From Mesorhizobium loti (lineage in GTDB: Bacteria; Pseudomonadota; Alphaproteobacteria; Rhizobiales; Rhizobiaceae), in assembly GCF_013170705.1 (NCBI RefSeq), contig NZ_CP033334.1, forward strand, positions 4,317,501 to 4,381,500: 64,000 bases of DNA, given 5' to 3'. Every line of letters starts with the position of its first letter. Position 1 is the first letter of the stretch. The notes below the pieces were generated by a model. It was not told the origin of the DNA. It made no database searches and saw nothing but the letters and a program-made list of their open reading frames with translations. Positions 22,401 through 30,762 of the stretch are shown one piece after another. A program made the position numbers and the translations under genes.

Positions 22401-22971
22401 GGCCCACCCGCTCGACGAATACAAGGCGGCGCTGCAAAAGATGCGGGTGCAGAACTGGGCGGAGTTCTCAGCCGCCGTCAAGCGCGGCGCTTCTGCCGGC
22501 CGCCTGGCCGGCACGGTGACCAGCAAGCAGGAACGCAAGACACGCACCGGCAACAAGATGGGCGTGGTGGCCTTTTCCGACACTTCCGGCCAGTACGAGG
22601 CCGTGCTTTTTTCGGAAGGATTGGCACAGTATCGCGACCTCCTGGAAGCCGGCCGCTCCGTCGTCATCACCGTGGCGGCGGAGGACAGGCCCGAGGGCGT
22701 AAACCTGCGCATCAACTCGGTCCAGTCCCTGGAGGATGAAGCAAGCCGCATCCAGAAGGCGCTGCGCATTTTCGTCAGGAACGACGGACCCGCCTCGATG
22801 ATCCAATCCCAACTCACCCAGCGTGGCGAGAGCCAGGTGAGCATTATCGTGATCAAGGAAGAGGCGCAGGGCGAGGTCGAGATCGCCTTGCAGGGCGGCT
22901 ACCGCGTCTCGCCGCAGATCGCGTCGGCGATGCGCGCCGTGCCCGGCGTGGTCGAAGTGGAATTGGTGTGA
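19444..22971 (+). CDS. dnaE: DNA polymerase III alpha subunit
   Basis: A 1175-residue replicative polymerase, full length. The N-terminal PHP domain starts at HLRVHSAYSLLEGAL. The C-family catalytic centre is visible as GPGRGSGAGSLVAY and PDFDIDFCQDRR, with a later conserved FNKSHAAAYA. The C-terminal part has helix-hairpin-helix and OB-fold regions (VTSKQERKTRTGNKMGVVAF). ATG 19444 (MADDRLPRD) is preferred; an in-frame ATG at 19357 would add 29 residues unlike the family. It is the DnaE1 type rather than the error-prone DnaE2, judging by the PHP start and the intact C terminus. Confidence 0.96.
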   Translation: MADDRLPRDPLKREAAIAAARPEVPARPFVHLRVHSAYSLLEGALQLGKIVGHAVKDEAPAIAVTDTNNLFGALEFAQKAVKDGIQPIIGCQIALAFSGENSDGQRDRRRQGPEMRPVVLLAATEAGYSNLVRLVSRVYLETPPGEAVHLTTEMLEGNADGLICLSGGPRGPIGNALKEDRRDLAEVRLLALKALFGDRLYVELDRVAGYDRAIEHSTIDLAYTHELPLVATNEAFFSSRDDYEAHDALIAIAEGSVVAVDTRRRLSPDNFLRSQADMAKLFADLPEAIDNTVEIALRCSYYPKNRSPILPRFTGGDSADKDAAEKAEAAELARQAREGLDARLALHGPTPGYTVEQYRERLEFELGIIEKMKFPGYFLIVADFIKWAKAQGIPVGPGRGSGAGSLVAYSTTITDIDPLRFSLLFERFLNPDRVSMPDFDIDFCQDRREEVIRYVQQKYGRDQVGQIITFGTLQARAVLRDVGRVLQMPYGQVDKLSKMVPQNPANPVKLADAIANEPRFAEEAEREPIVQTLLDMAQKLEGLYRHASTHAAGIVIGDRPLSELVPMYRDPRSDMPVTQFNMKYVEQAGLVKFDFLGLKTLTVLDTAVKLIRRRGIDIDLATIPLDDPDTYAMLSRGEVVGVFQVESAGMRKALIGMRPDCIEDIIALVALYRPGPMENIPTYNARKHGEEEMASIHPKIDHLVKETQGVIVYQEQVMQIAQELSGYSLGEADLLRRAMGKKIRAEMDKQRERFVTGAVERGVSKPQADFIFDLLAKFADYGFNKSHAAAYAVVSYQTAYLKAHYPVEFLAASMTLDMGNTDKLADFRQDALRLGIEVLAPSVMTSFRPFEVGENRIYYSMAALKGVGDAAVEHIVAVRGEKPFKNLADFCERIDPKIVGKRVFESLIMAGALDCFGHDRAQMMAGVERMMGLASLAQQNAVSGQADIFGASLGSQSQALNLPATDPWLAADRLHREFQVVGFYLSAHPLDEYKAALQKMRVQNWAEFSAAVKRGASAGRLAGTVTSKQERKTRTGNKMGVVAFSDTSGQYEAVLFSEGLAQYRDLLEAGRSVVITVAAEDRPEGVNLRINSVQSLEDEASRIQKALRIFVRNDGPASMIQSQLTQRGESQVSIIVIKEEAQGEVEIALQGGYRVSPQIASAMRAVPGVVEVELV

Positions 22972-23038
22972 CCGCCATCCTCGGCAGGCGGTGGCGATCC
23001 TGCGGGCGGCATCCGCCGCTTGCGCAATCGCGGCCCGC

Positions 23039-23842
23039 ATGAAGACCTCCGACAAGGCTTCATCCCAGGATATTTCAGCAATTGCGCGCCTGCGCGACAC
23101 GCTGCGCAGGCTCTACCACGGGCGCACGCCGGCGGCTTTCCGGTTCCAACTGGCGGCAATCGTCATCGATCTGGCAATCATCGCCTTCTTCATCGCGACA
23201 CCCGTCATCCAGCAATCGGCTTCGTTCCTGTGGCTGGATTATGCGGTGGCGGTGCTCGTCGGCGTCGACCTGATCGTCAGGTTGCTGGCCTCCAACGACA
23301 TGCTGCGCCTGATGAAGCAGCCAACCTCCTGGGTGGATGTCTTCATCCTTTTGACGCTGCTGATGCCGACGGCGCTCGCCAATCTCGGTTTCCTGCGCAT
23401 CCTGCGGCTGTGGTCATTGTCGCGCAGCGGTTCGATCTGGCGGCATTTCGAGATGCGTGGCTTGCGCCCCTGGCGCGAGGCGAGCCACGCGGTCATCAAC
23501 CTTTTGACCTTTCTCTTTGTCATCACCGGCTTCGTCTACACTTTCTTCTTCCGCAATGGAGCCGGGCTGGAAAACTACATCGACGCGCTTTATTTCACCG
23601 TGGCCACGGTGACCACGACCGGTTTCGGCGACATCGTGCTGCCGGGCATGGCCGGCAAGCTGACCGCGATCGTCACCATGATCATCGGAATATCGCTGTT
23701 CGTCAGGCTGGCGCAGGCGATCTTCCGGCCGGCCAAGGTGTTCTTCCCGTGTCCGCGATGCGGACTGCAACGGCACGAACCGGACGCGGTGCACTGCAAG
23801 GCCTGCGGGCATGTTCTCAACATACCAGACGCAGGCGACTAG
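23039..23842 (+). CDS. voltage-gated-type ion channel with C-terminal zinc ribbon
   Basis: A 267-residue membrane protein with the six-segment layout of voltage-gated potassium channels. The pore helix and filter read YFTVATVTTTGFGDIVLPG, so the filter is TTGFGD instead of the usual TVGYGD. The fourth segment region (FLRILRLWSLSRSGS) has spaced arginines as in voltage sensors. The soluble C terminus carries a zinc ribbon, CX2C-X11-CX2C (CPRCGLQRH...CKACGH). Start ATG 23039 is chosen; a GTG at 22991 would add 16 residues. It stands 67 bases after dnaE. Confidence 0.85.
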   Translation: MKTSDKASSQDISAIARLRDTLRRLYHGRTPAAFRFQLAAIVIDLAIIAFFIATPVIQQSASFLWLDYAVAVLVGVDLIVRLLASNDMLRLMKQPTSWVDVFILLTLLMPTALANLGFLRILRLWSLSRSGSIWRHFEMRGLRPWREASHAVINLLTFLFVITGFVYTFFFRNGAGLENYIDALYFTVATVTTTGFGDIVLPGMAGKLTAIVTMIIGISLFVRLAQAIFRPAKVFFPCPRCGLQRHEPDAVHCKACGHVLNIPDAGD

Positions 23843-23867
23843 CGCATGAACATTCAGGGGATGACGG

Positions 23868-24749
23868 CTATGACGCCGCCACTTCAGCCGGCTCGGCCGG
23901 CTTGCGCTGCAGATTGAGCAGATTGCCCATCAGGATGAGCAGCGCGCCACCGGCGGTGAAGGCGTCGATCTGCTCGTGATAAAGCAGCCAGCCGACCAGC
24001 GCGGACAAGGGCACCCGCAGGAAATCCATCGGCGAAATGACGGTGGCGTCGGCATAGGTGAGCGCGCGGGCCATGCAGAAATGTGATGACATGCCGGTGA
24101 AGGCGATCAGCACGACCCATGGCCAGAGTTCGAGTGAAGGGGTGCGCCATACGTAGAGCGCCGGGATGAGGCCGAGCACCGACTGGATGATCAGCATCCA
24201 GAAAATGATGCGCACGACGCTGTCGGTGCGGGTCAGTGATTTGACCATGACCAGCGATATGCCGAAACAGACCGCGGCACCCAGCACGACCAGGTGTCCA
24301 GGATCGACAGAGCCGACGCCCGGGCGCACGATGACCACCACGCCGATCAGCCCGAGCACGACCGCCGCCAGTTTCGGCCGGCTCAGCCGTTCGCCCAGAA
24401 AAGTCACCGCCAGGATCGCCGTCCAGATCGGGGTGGTGAATTCGATCGATATCAGCACCGCCAGCGGAATCAGCGTTAGCGCGTAGAGCCATGCCGCCTG
24501 GCCGCTATAGTGAACGACATTGCGGGCGATGTGGGCGAGGGGACGTTGCGTGCGCATCGCCGCAAAGCCACCGCTCGTCAGCACCAGCGGCAGGAGAATT
24601 AGGAAGCCGAACACCGAGCGCAATTCCAGCACCTGGAAGACATTGAGCTCCGCTGTCGTGGCGCGGCCGGCGACCGACATCCCCAGGAACGAGGTAACCG
24701 ACAGCGCCATCCAGAACGCAGCCTTGGGGATCGAAGGGGTGGGTTTCAT
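23868..24749 (-). CDS. DMT-family permease with two EamA domains
   Basis: A 293-residue drug/metabolite-transporter superfamily protein with ten predicted transmembrane helices in two EamA repeats (about residues 10-140 and 155-285). Typical motifs are ELRSVFGFLILLPL, the repeat-end FLGERLSRPKLAAVVLGLIGV and the second-half ISPMDFLRVPLSALVGWLLYHE. It is probably an exporter of small metabolites, substrate unknown. Start ATG 24749 (MKPTPSIPK) is chosen; the open frame to 24893 encodes polar sequence unlike the family. It converges with the channel gene. Confidence 0.88.
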   Translation of the reverse strand: MKPTPSIPKAAFWMALSVTSFLGMSVAGRATTAELNVFQVLELRSVFGFLILLPLVLTSGGFAAMRTQRPLAHIARNVVHYSGQAAWLYALTLIPLAVLISIEFTTPIWTAILAVTFLGERLSRPKLAAVVLGLIGVVVIVRPGVGSVDPGHLVVLGAAVCFGISLVMVKSLTRTDSVVRIIFWMLIIQSVLGLIPALYVWRTPSLELWPWVVLIAFTGMSSHFCMARALTYADATVISPMDFLRVPLSALVGWLLYHEQIDAFTAGGALLILMGNLLNLQRKPAEPAEVAAS

Positions 24750-24932
24750 GGCCGCTATCTCGCAGGCGGGAGCCTTTGCCGCAATCGCTAGCCGCTTGAT
24801 TCTTCTGGACCAGTCGTGGCGACGTTGCAAACGGTCGCGTTGCCCGCGGAACCTGATACGCCAAGGGGCGTTGAGTCGCTGTATCCACCACAAGCCTTGG
24901 TATTACATGTCTGCCCGACGAGGAGAACTTCG

Positions 24933-25439
24933 ATGACATCACCTGCGCGGTTCGCACTTGCCGGCTGCCTGCTGGTCGCGGCCAATGCGGCACATGCCGA
25001 TGAGAGCAAGTTTCTCCAATCCTTCCAGGGGAATTTTGCCGGCAAGGGGACTGTCCAGGTGACGACACAGGCGCCGACCGTCAGCGTTTCCTGCACCTTC
25101 AAATCGGATGCCACAGCGTCCTCGCTGTCGCTCGACGGCAACTGCCGCGGCCTCGTTGTGGTCTCGCGCGCCATCAGCGCCCATCTGAAAACCAGTGGTG
25201 CCAGTTACAGCGGCGTCTATGTCGGATCGCGCACCGGTCCGGCGCAGCTCAACGGCAGCCGCTCCGGCAACGCGATCAATCTCGCCATCCGCTGGGCCAA
25301 GCTGGTCAATGGTGACCGCAGCGCGCAGCTGACTGTGCAGAAAAAAGGCGCCAATGGCATTCTGCTCACCGTCATCGACCGCGATCCCAAAACCGGCAAG
25401 AACGTGGTGACGAGTCGCATCGATCTGAAGCGCACCTGA
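24933..25439 (+). CDS. small exported protein, function unknown
   Basis: A 168-residue protein with a signal peptide (MTSPARFALAGCLLVAANAAHA, cleavage near AHA-DE). The mature part is predicted to be beta-rich, with a pair of cysteines (VSCTFK and NCRG). AGGAGAA about 7 bases upstream supports ATG 24933; the frame is open further upstream without support. It is conserved-looking but I do not recognise a named family. It converges with dinB, whose stop lies 5 bases away. Confidence 0.75.
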   Translation: MTSPARFALAGCLLVAANAAHADESKFLQSFQGNFAGKGTVQVTTQAPTVSVSCTFKSDATASSLSLDGNCRGLVVVSRAISAHLKTSGASYSGVYVGSRTGPAQLNGSRSGNAINLAIRWAKLVNGDRSAQLTVQKKGANGILLTVIDRDPKTGKNVVTSRIDLKRT

Positions 25440-25443
25440 CAGC

Positions 25444-26772
25444 TCATTCCTCGAGCGGCTCCGGCGGATGGGCGTCACGGCCCCTGCCGAATGTATAGCC
25501 GGTCTCCACCGCCTTGCGGCCGAACTTGTCGCGCAACGCGTCGATCGCGCCTTCGGCCATGGCGCGCTTGCGCGACTGAACGTCGACCAGATCCGGCGGG
25601 TCGGCCTTGTCGTCATCGGACAGATCGCTGACGCCAATGCCGAGCAATCGAAATTTCGTTCCGTCCGTTTCCTTGCGCAGAAGCTCCACGCCGGTCGAGA
25701 AGATGCGATCCGCGAGCCGGGTCGGGTCGCCGAGCTGGCGGTTGCGCGTGCGCAGCCTGAAATCCTGGGTCTTCAGCTTCAGCACCACGGTGCGTCCGGC
25801 AATGCCCGACTTTTTCAGCCGCGCCGAGACCTTTTCCGAAAGGCCGCGCAGCACCGAGACCAGCTCTTCCAGCGAAGCGATGTCGGTGTCGAAGGTGGTT
25901 TCGGCCGACACGCTCTTGGCGTCCTGGTCGGGATCGACGCGGCGGACGTCCTCGCCGCGCGAAAGCCGGTAGAGCCGGTCACCCATCGCGCCATAGCGGC
26001 GCATCAGGTCGCCACGCTCCATCTTCTGGAGCTGGCCAATGGTGCGGATCCCGTCGCGCTCGAGCGTGGCGTTGAACGCCTTGCCGACGCCCCAGATCAT
26101 CGTAACCGGCTGTGTCGCCAGGAAGCCGACCGCCTCGGCCTCGCCGATGACCGAAAAGCCCCGCGGCTTGCGGAAATCCGACGCGATCTTGGCGAGGAAT
26201 TTGCAGTAGGACAGGCCGGCCGAAACCGTGATGCCGATCTCCTTCTCGACGGCCAGCGCGAAGCGCGCCAGCACCACGGCCGGTGGCAGGCCGTGCAACC
26301 GTTCGGTGCCGGCGAGGTCGAGAAACGCCTCGTCGATCGACAGCGGCTCGACCAGCGGTGTCAGCGCCTGCATCATGGCGCGCACCTCACGGCCGACACG
26401 CACGTATTTTTCCATGTTGGGCGCGATCACGACCGCGTCGGGGCAGGCCTCGAGCGCCTTGAACATCGGCATGGCGGAGCGCACGCCGCGGATGCGGGCG
26501 ATGTAGCATGCGGTGGAGACGACCCCGCGCTTGCCACCGCCGACGATCAGCGGCTTGTCCTTGAGCGCCGGGTTGTCACGCTTTTCGATCGCCGCGTAGA
26601 AGGCGTCGCAATCGATATGGGCCAGATGCAGCCGGTAAAGCTCGGGATGGCGGGCAAGGCGAGGGCTGCCGCAGCGCTCGCAGCGGCGCGTCTCACTGCG
26701 CTGAAACGTCAGGCAGTCACGGCAAAAACCGTGATCGGGATTGTTGACAGGGGCCGCCATCGCTGCGAACAT
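25444..26772 (-). CDS. dinB: DNA polymerase IV with N-terminal zinc ribbon
   Basis: A 442-residue Y-family translesion polymerase. Catalytic residues are in [12 protein letters not shown] (palm motif I) and [10 protein letters not shown] (motif III). The thumb, with [24 protein letters not shown], and little finger (about residues 280-395) follow. The first 50 residues carry CX2C-X10-CX2C (CRDCL...CERCG), which E. coli DinB lacks. The start could be 26772 or 26760; neither has a strong ribosome binding site. No recA or imuB gene is nearby. Confidence 0.93.
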   Translation of the reverse strand: MFAAMAAPVNNPDHGFCRDCLTFQRSETRRCERCGSPRLARHPELYRLHLAHIDCDAFYAAIEKRDNPALKDKPLIVGGGKRGVVSTACYIARIRGVRSAMPMFKALEACPDAVVIAPNMEKYVRVGREVRAMMQALTPLVEPLSIDEAFLDLAGTERLHGLPPAVVLARFALAVEKEIGITVSAGLSYCKFLAKIASDFRKPRGFSVIGEAEAVGFLATQPVTMIWGVGKAFNATLERDGIRTIGQLQKMERGDLMRRYGAMGDRLYRLSRGEDVRRVDPDQDAKSVSAETTFDTDIASLEELVSVLRGLSEKVSARLKKSGIAGRTVVLKLKTQDFRLRTRNRQLGDPTRLADRIFSTGVELLRKETDGTKFRLLGIGVSDLSDDDKADPPDLVDVQSRKRAMAEGAIDALRDKFGRKAVETGYTFGRGRDAHPPEPLEE

Positions 26773-26837
26773 AAAGAGAACAGAGGCAATGGTACGACAG
26801 TGCAGGGCCAGCGACAAGCTTGGCCTGGGAGAACCGC

Positions 26838-27425
26838 ATGAGCACGACCATAGTGCCGCTGGCGCCTGAGCTCTGGCCTGATTTCGAGGATCTTTTTGGC
26901 AAGCAGGGCGCCTGTTACGGCTGCTGGTGCACACATTTCAGGCTGGCGCCGGCGACGCGGCGCGAAAGCAGCCGCGAACGCAACAAGGACCATATCAAGG
27001 CGCGCATCGAAGCCGGCCCGCCGCCCGGCCTTCTGGCCTTCGAGGACGGCAAGGCGGTTGGCTGGATGCAGATCGGGCCGCGCGCCGACGTGCCCGAATG
27101 GAACAACAAGGGCAGGGGCTCGGCGCCGATCGACCCCGCCGACGCTTCAGATCCAGCCGTTTGGGCGATCTCCTGCTTTTTCATTCGAGCCAAGGCGCGC
27201 GGCAGGGGTATCACGCATCGCCTCGTTGAAGGTGGCATCGATTTCGCTCGCAGGAACGGTGCACGGCTTGTCGAGGCCTGCCCGATCGACCTGTCTCGCG
27301 ATTCGCGTTCGATCGGCTTGTTCGTCGGCTCGTCGGGGGTGTTCGAGAAGGCCGGGTTCGAGAGACTGGTCGAGCGTAAGGCGGGGCGGCCGCTGATGCG
27401 GCTGGTGCTGCAGCCTGGCACCTGA
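26838..27425 (+). CDS. GNAT family N-acetyltransferase
   Basis: A 195-residue acetyltransferase. The acetyl-CoA region reads [30 protein letters not shown] (arginine/glycine-rich pyrophosphate loop RGRGIT), and the C-terminal part has [20 protein letters not shown]. The N-terminal [10 protein letters not shown] is a cysteine-rich stretch seen in a GNAT subgroup. A GGGAGA site supports ATG 26838, with the family start [10 protein letters not shown]. It is divergent from dinB with only 65 bases between the starts. Substrate unknown. Confidence 0.85.
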   Translation: MSTTIVPLAPELWPDFEDLFGKQGACYGCWCTHFRLAPATRRESSRERNKDHIKARIEAGPPPGLLAFEDGKAVGWMQIGPRADVPEWNNKGRGSAPIDPADASDPAVWAISCFFIRAKARGRGITHRLVEGGIDFARRNGARLVEACPIDLSRDSRSIGLFVGSSGVFEKAGFERLVERKAGRPLMRLVLQPGT

Positions 27426-27509
27426 TCACCATCATCTTGCAGTTGTGACGGTATTTCCCTACCAGACGTACGAAACGATTTCCGCCTTTCGACCAAACGG
27501 AGAATTCCC

Positions 27510-29063
27510 GTGAACCGTGTGTTGCCAGTTGCCTTTACCGCGCTTGTGCTCAGCGCGCCCGCTTTCGGCCAGACCGTGGACAGTCAGGGCGCGAAGCAAT
27601 TGTCCGATGACCTGTCCCGCTATGTTGGCAAGCAGGCGCTCGACACGGGCATCCTGAAGGTTTCGGTCGAAGGCGATGCCTACAAGATCGTGTTTGATTT
27701 CAAGACACTGGCCGGGGTCCTGCCCAAGCAGGAACAGGTGAAACTCGACTTTGCCCCCTACGCCCTCCTGGTCAAGCCGCGCAGCGACGGGACCTGGGAC
27801 GTCTCGATGGATTTCTCGCAAAGCGCGTCCTTCGAGTTCAAGGGGCCCGAGGGGCCGCAGAGCACGCAGTTTTCGATCAAGGACGGCAAGGGTGCCGGCG
27901 TCTACGACCCCAATCTAGCGGCTTTCGTCAGCGGCACCAGTTCGATCGCGAGCATGACGATGGCATCGAAGGATGCCAAGCAGCAGATCGACGTAAGTGC
28001 CGGTGCCGGCACCGCGACCATCGCCGCCACAAAGGCCGCCAATGGCGGCGTCGATTTCACGACGTCGCAGAAAATTTCGAATTTCGTCGAGGCGATAAAA
28101 TTCAACGATTCCGAGAGCGGGCTGAATTTTCCGGTCACCGTGAAGTCGCCGGAATTGTCGGTCGAGGCCAGCGGCAAGGGCGTGCAGACCAAGCCGCTGC
28201 TCGACCTCCTGGCATTTGCCGTGGCCAATGAGGACGAGAAGACGCTGAAGGCGAACCAGGCGCAGCTGAAGTCGCTTCTGCTCGCCGCGCTTCCGGTGTG
28301 GGAGCGCATCGACGGCACCTATGGTTTCAAGGATTTCGCCGTCGACAGCCCGATCGGCACTTTTGGGGCGACGCAACTCAGCACCGTCTTCGGTGCCGAT
28401 GGCGTTGCCCAGAACGGCAAGGTCACCTACGGCATCAAGGTGGCGGGGCTAACCGTTCCGCAGCAGCTTTTGCCGAGCTGGAGCGTGGCGCTGCTGCCCA
28501 CTGATATCGACCTGAACTTCGGCGGTGCCAATATCGATCTCGACAGCATGGCGAAGAAGGCGATCGAAGCCTTTGATCTCAATCAGGATCCACCGCTGTC
28601 GGCCGAGTTCGGCGACCAGCTCAAGGCGGATTTCCTGGCCAAGGCGCCGAAGGTCGTCATCGGCCACAGCATCGTGAAGAACAAGGACATGGAGATCGCG
28701 CTGGAAGGCGAGATGACGAGCTTCGGTGAAAAGCCCGACGCCAATCTTACGGTCGATGTCGCCGGCTTCGACAAGATCATGGCCCATCTGCAGGACGCAG
28801 CGAAGGCGGAGCCGGAGCTGGGGCAGTACGTGCCTGTCGCTCTCATGGCCAAGGGTTTTGCCAAGACGCTGCCGGACGGCCGGCTGGAATGGGCTGTCAG
28901 CACCAAGGCCGACGGCTCGGTCACGGTCAACGGCGTCATGCTGAAGCCCGCCGATCCGGCGGTGGACGACAGCGTCGACGATGGTAACGGTGCGGACGAT
29001 AGCAGCGGTGGCGATAATGGCGGCGGCGATAATGGCGGGGCCGGCGCGAAGCTGAACCCTTGA
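27510..29063 (+). CDS. DUF2125 family exported protein
   Basis: A 517-residue exported protein of the alphaproteobacterial DUF2125 family. A signal peptide (MNRVLPVAFTALVLSAPAFG) precedes a long, repetitive, probably beta-rich region that resembles AsmA/lipid-bridge-like proteins only in general character. The C terminus is a low-complexity Asp/Gly/Ser tail (about the last 40 residues). The start is GTG 27510 behind a good CGGAGAA site. Function is not established; the cell envelope location is inferred from the signal. Its stop lies 28 bases before a palindromic repeat. Confidence 0.85.
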   Translation: MNRVLPVAFTALVLSAPAFGQTVDSQGAKQLSDDLSRYVGKQALDTGILKVSVEGDAYKIVFDFKTLAGVLPKQEQVKLDFAPYALLVKPRSDGTWDVSMDFSQSASFEFKGPEGPQSTQFSIKDGKGAGVYDPNLAAFVSGTSSIASMTMASKDAKQQIDVSAGAGTATIAATKAANGGVDFTTSQKISNFVEAIKFNDSESGLNFPVTVKSPELSVEASGKGVQTKPLLDLLAFAVANEDEKTLKANQAQLKSLLLAALPVWERIDGTYGFKDFAVDSPIGTFGATQLSTVFGADGVAQNGKVTYGIKVAGLTVPQQLLPSWSVALLPTDIDLNFGGANIDLDSMAKKAIEAFDLNQDPPLSAEFGDQLKADFLAKAPKVVIGHSIVKNKDMEIALEGEMTSFGEKPDANLTVDVAGFDKIMAHLQDAAKAEPELGQYVPVALMAKGFAKTLPDGRLEWAVSTKADGSVTVNGVMLKPADPAVDDSVDDGNGADDSSGGDNGGGDNGGAGAKLNP

Positions 29064-29091
29064 GGGTTCGGCTCTAGCCCCTTGTTTTGAC

Positions 29092-29160
29092 GCAATTCTC
29101 GAGGGAAAGCGCTACGCGCCTTTTCTCGGGAAAACCGTTTCACACTTTTCCTGGGATTGC
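29092..29160. repeat. dispersed palindromic repeat, long variant
   Basis: A 69-bp element starting GCAATTC and ending GGATTGC. On the minus strand it begins GCAATCCCAGGAAAAG and then GTGTGAAACGGTTTTCCC, matching the 44-bp repeats at 44623, 59373 and 59433, but its far end is extended by about 25 bp that form a second GAAAAGGCGC/GCGCTTTCCC-like fold. It fills the gap between the DUF2125 and HAD genes, one base from the HAD stop codon. Confidence 0.8.
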
Positions 29161-29161
29161 T

Positions 29162-29815
29162 CTACAGCCCCAGCGCGCCCGCGATCTTCGGCGCGGCTTC
29201 ATGCCAGTCCTGAACGACGATGACATCGTCTGGGACCGGCGGCAGGAACGCACGCAGCGAATTGTCGGCCATCAGGTGGAAAAGATTTGCGTCGGCGACC
29301 GATTCCCGCACCGACGCCAGATTGTGCGGCTGATCGTCGACGAAGACCACCGGCCGGCCGTTCTTGCCGCGCAGCCTGGCCACCGCCGGTCCCTTGGCCA
29401 TCTCGGTGGTCAGCAGCGGATAGTCCAGGCCCAGGGCATCGAGATGGATGCGACGCACCGCGCGATGCCTGTGCGGCATGGCCGTCAGCAGTATGATTTC
29501 CGCGCGCTTGCCAAGCCCCGTCAAGGCTTGTGCGGCGCCGTCGGTAATGCTCTGCCAATCGGCTTGCGCGTCGAAAAAATCGCCCAGAAGTGCCGTGACC
29601 TCGGGTTGTTCGATCAGCCGGCCGCTCGCCGTTTCGGCTATGTTGCCGGTCAGCCGGAAGGACGCCAGTGTCAGGCCATAGCCGCGCGACTTCAGGAAAT
29701 GCGGGAAGGGGCGGATGAATTCAAGCACGACGTCGTCGACGTCGAGCACCAGCAGCGGCCGGTCGTCGGCCGCCAGTTCCTCGATCTGGCGGGCGGTCTC
29801 CGGATCATCGCTCAT
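29162..29815 (-). CDS. HAD-family hydrolase
   Basis: A 217-residue haloacid dehalogenase-like protein. Motif I reads LLVLDVDDVVLEF (DxDD nucleophile region), motif II is in IILLTAMPHRHRAV, and a late acidic motif is in RPVVFVDDQPHNLASV. Predicted phosphatase; substrate unknown. ATG 29815 overlaps the TGA of the DUF3572 gene (ATGA), so the two are translationally coupled. The palindromic repeat lies directly after its stop. Confidence 0.85.
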   Translation of the reverse strand: MSDDPETARQIEELAADDRPLLVLDVDDVVLEFIRPFPHFLKSRGYGLTLASFRLTGNIAETASGRLIEQPEVTALLGDFFDAQADWQSITDGAAQALTGLGKRAEIILLTAMPHRHRAVRRIHLDALGLDYPLLTTEMAKGPAVARLRGKNGRPVVFVDDQPHNLASVRESVADANLFHLMADNSLRAFLPPVPDDVIVVQDWHEAAPKIAGALGL

Positions 29816-30126
29816 ATGGAATGCTCATGGTTGTCGTCGCCGAGCGGCAATGCGCGCAACGCCTTGCCGACGGCCGCCGGCGGCGTGCCGGTTTCCTCGG
29901 CAAAGCGCATCAGCGTCGGCTCGTGGGCGAGAATGAACTGCAACACGCCGGCCAGGAAACCCGGCTCGCCGGCGGCCTTGCGGATCGAATGCGCCTCTAT
30001 TCCGGTGATCGCAAGAAAACGCGGCAACAGCTCCGGATCGGAGGCAACGAAGCCCAGCGCCTTCACGGCAATGGTTTCCGCCTCTTCGCGCATTGACGCC
30101 GCGTTTGCCATCACTACCTTCGGCAT
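29812..30126 (-). CDS. DUF3572 family protein
   Basis: A 104-residue, probably alpha-helical protein of the DUF3572 family found in Rhizobiales. The core reads AETIAVKALGFVASDPELLPRFLAITG followed by VLQFILAHEPTLMRFAEE. No membrane segment or catalytic motif is seen. It is divergent from divK and coupled by ATGA to the HAD gene. An alternative start is the internal ATG of MANAAS (residue 6). Function unknown; its linkage to divK-pleD is a known rhizobial arrangement as I recall it. Confidence 0.82.
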   Translation of the reverse strand: MPKVVMANAASMREEAETIAVKALGFVASDPELLPRFLAITGIEAHSIRKAAGEPGFLAGVLQFILAHEPTLMRFAEETGTPPAAVGKALRALPLGDDNHEHSI

Positions 30127-30357
30127 GTGGAATGAGTCTCTTCCGCAGTAATGGCAAGAGTTGCTTGCGGCAAGCCTTTACAGCGTGGCGCGCCTTTTGG
30201 ACGCGTCGGGAGGCGATGTGGAATTCGCGCTGCTTTGCAGCCCGAGGGTTTCCGTTTCGTCAATCATATTGCCGTATAGTGAAGCAGGGTTTGGTGCGTT
30301 CAACCAGGGCGCATGACGGTCACCTTCGAGCGGAAGGACGGCCGGGACGGGATGTCG

Positions 30358-30729
30358 ATGCCTAAGAAGGTCATGATCGTCGAGGACAATGAGCTGAATA
30401 TGAAGCTCTTTCGGGACCTCATCGAAGCGAGCGGCTACGAGACGGTGCGCACCCGCAATGGTCTGGAGGCGCTTGACCTGGCGCGCAAGCACCGGCCCGA
30501 TCTCATCCTGATGGACATCCAGCTGCCCGAAGTGTCAGGGCTGGAAGTGACCAAATGGCTGAAGGAAGACGACGATCTGCACGTCATTCCGGTCATCGCC
30601 GTGACTGCCTTCGCCATGAAAGGCGACGAGGAACGCATCCGCCAGGGTGGCTGCGAGGCCTATATTTCGAAACCGATCTCGGTGCCGCGTTTCATCGAGA
30701 CCATCAAATCCTATCTGGGCGATGCCTGA
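30358..30729 (+). CDS. divK: single-domain response regulator DivK
   Basis: A 123-residue receiver-only regulator that, in Caulobacter and rhizobia, controls the DivJ/PleC-CckA-CtrA cell-cycle circuit. The phosphoacceptor aspartate is in [10 protein letters not shown] (about residue 53), the acidic pair in VEDNELN, and the conserved Thr and Lys in AVTAFAM and YISKPIS. Start ATG 30358 ([10 protein letters not shown]) is preferred; an ATG two codons upstream and one at 30313 are possible. pleD follows 33 bases later. Confidence 0.95.
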   Translation: MPKKVMIVEDNELNMKLFRDLIEASGYETVRTRNGLEALDLARKHRPDLILMDIQLPEVSGLEVTKWLKEDDDLHVIPVIAVTAFAMKGDEERIRQGGCEAYISKPISVPRFIETIKSYLGDA

Positions 30730-30762
30730 TGTGCCATTCCAGCCGAGCCGGAGCCTTGTGAA

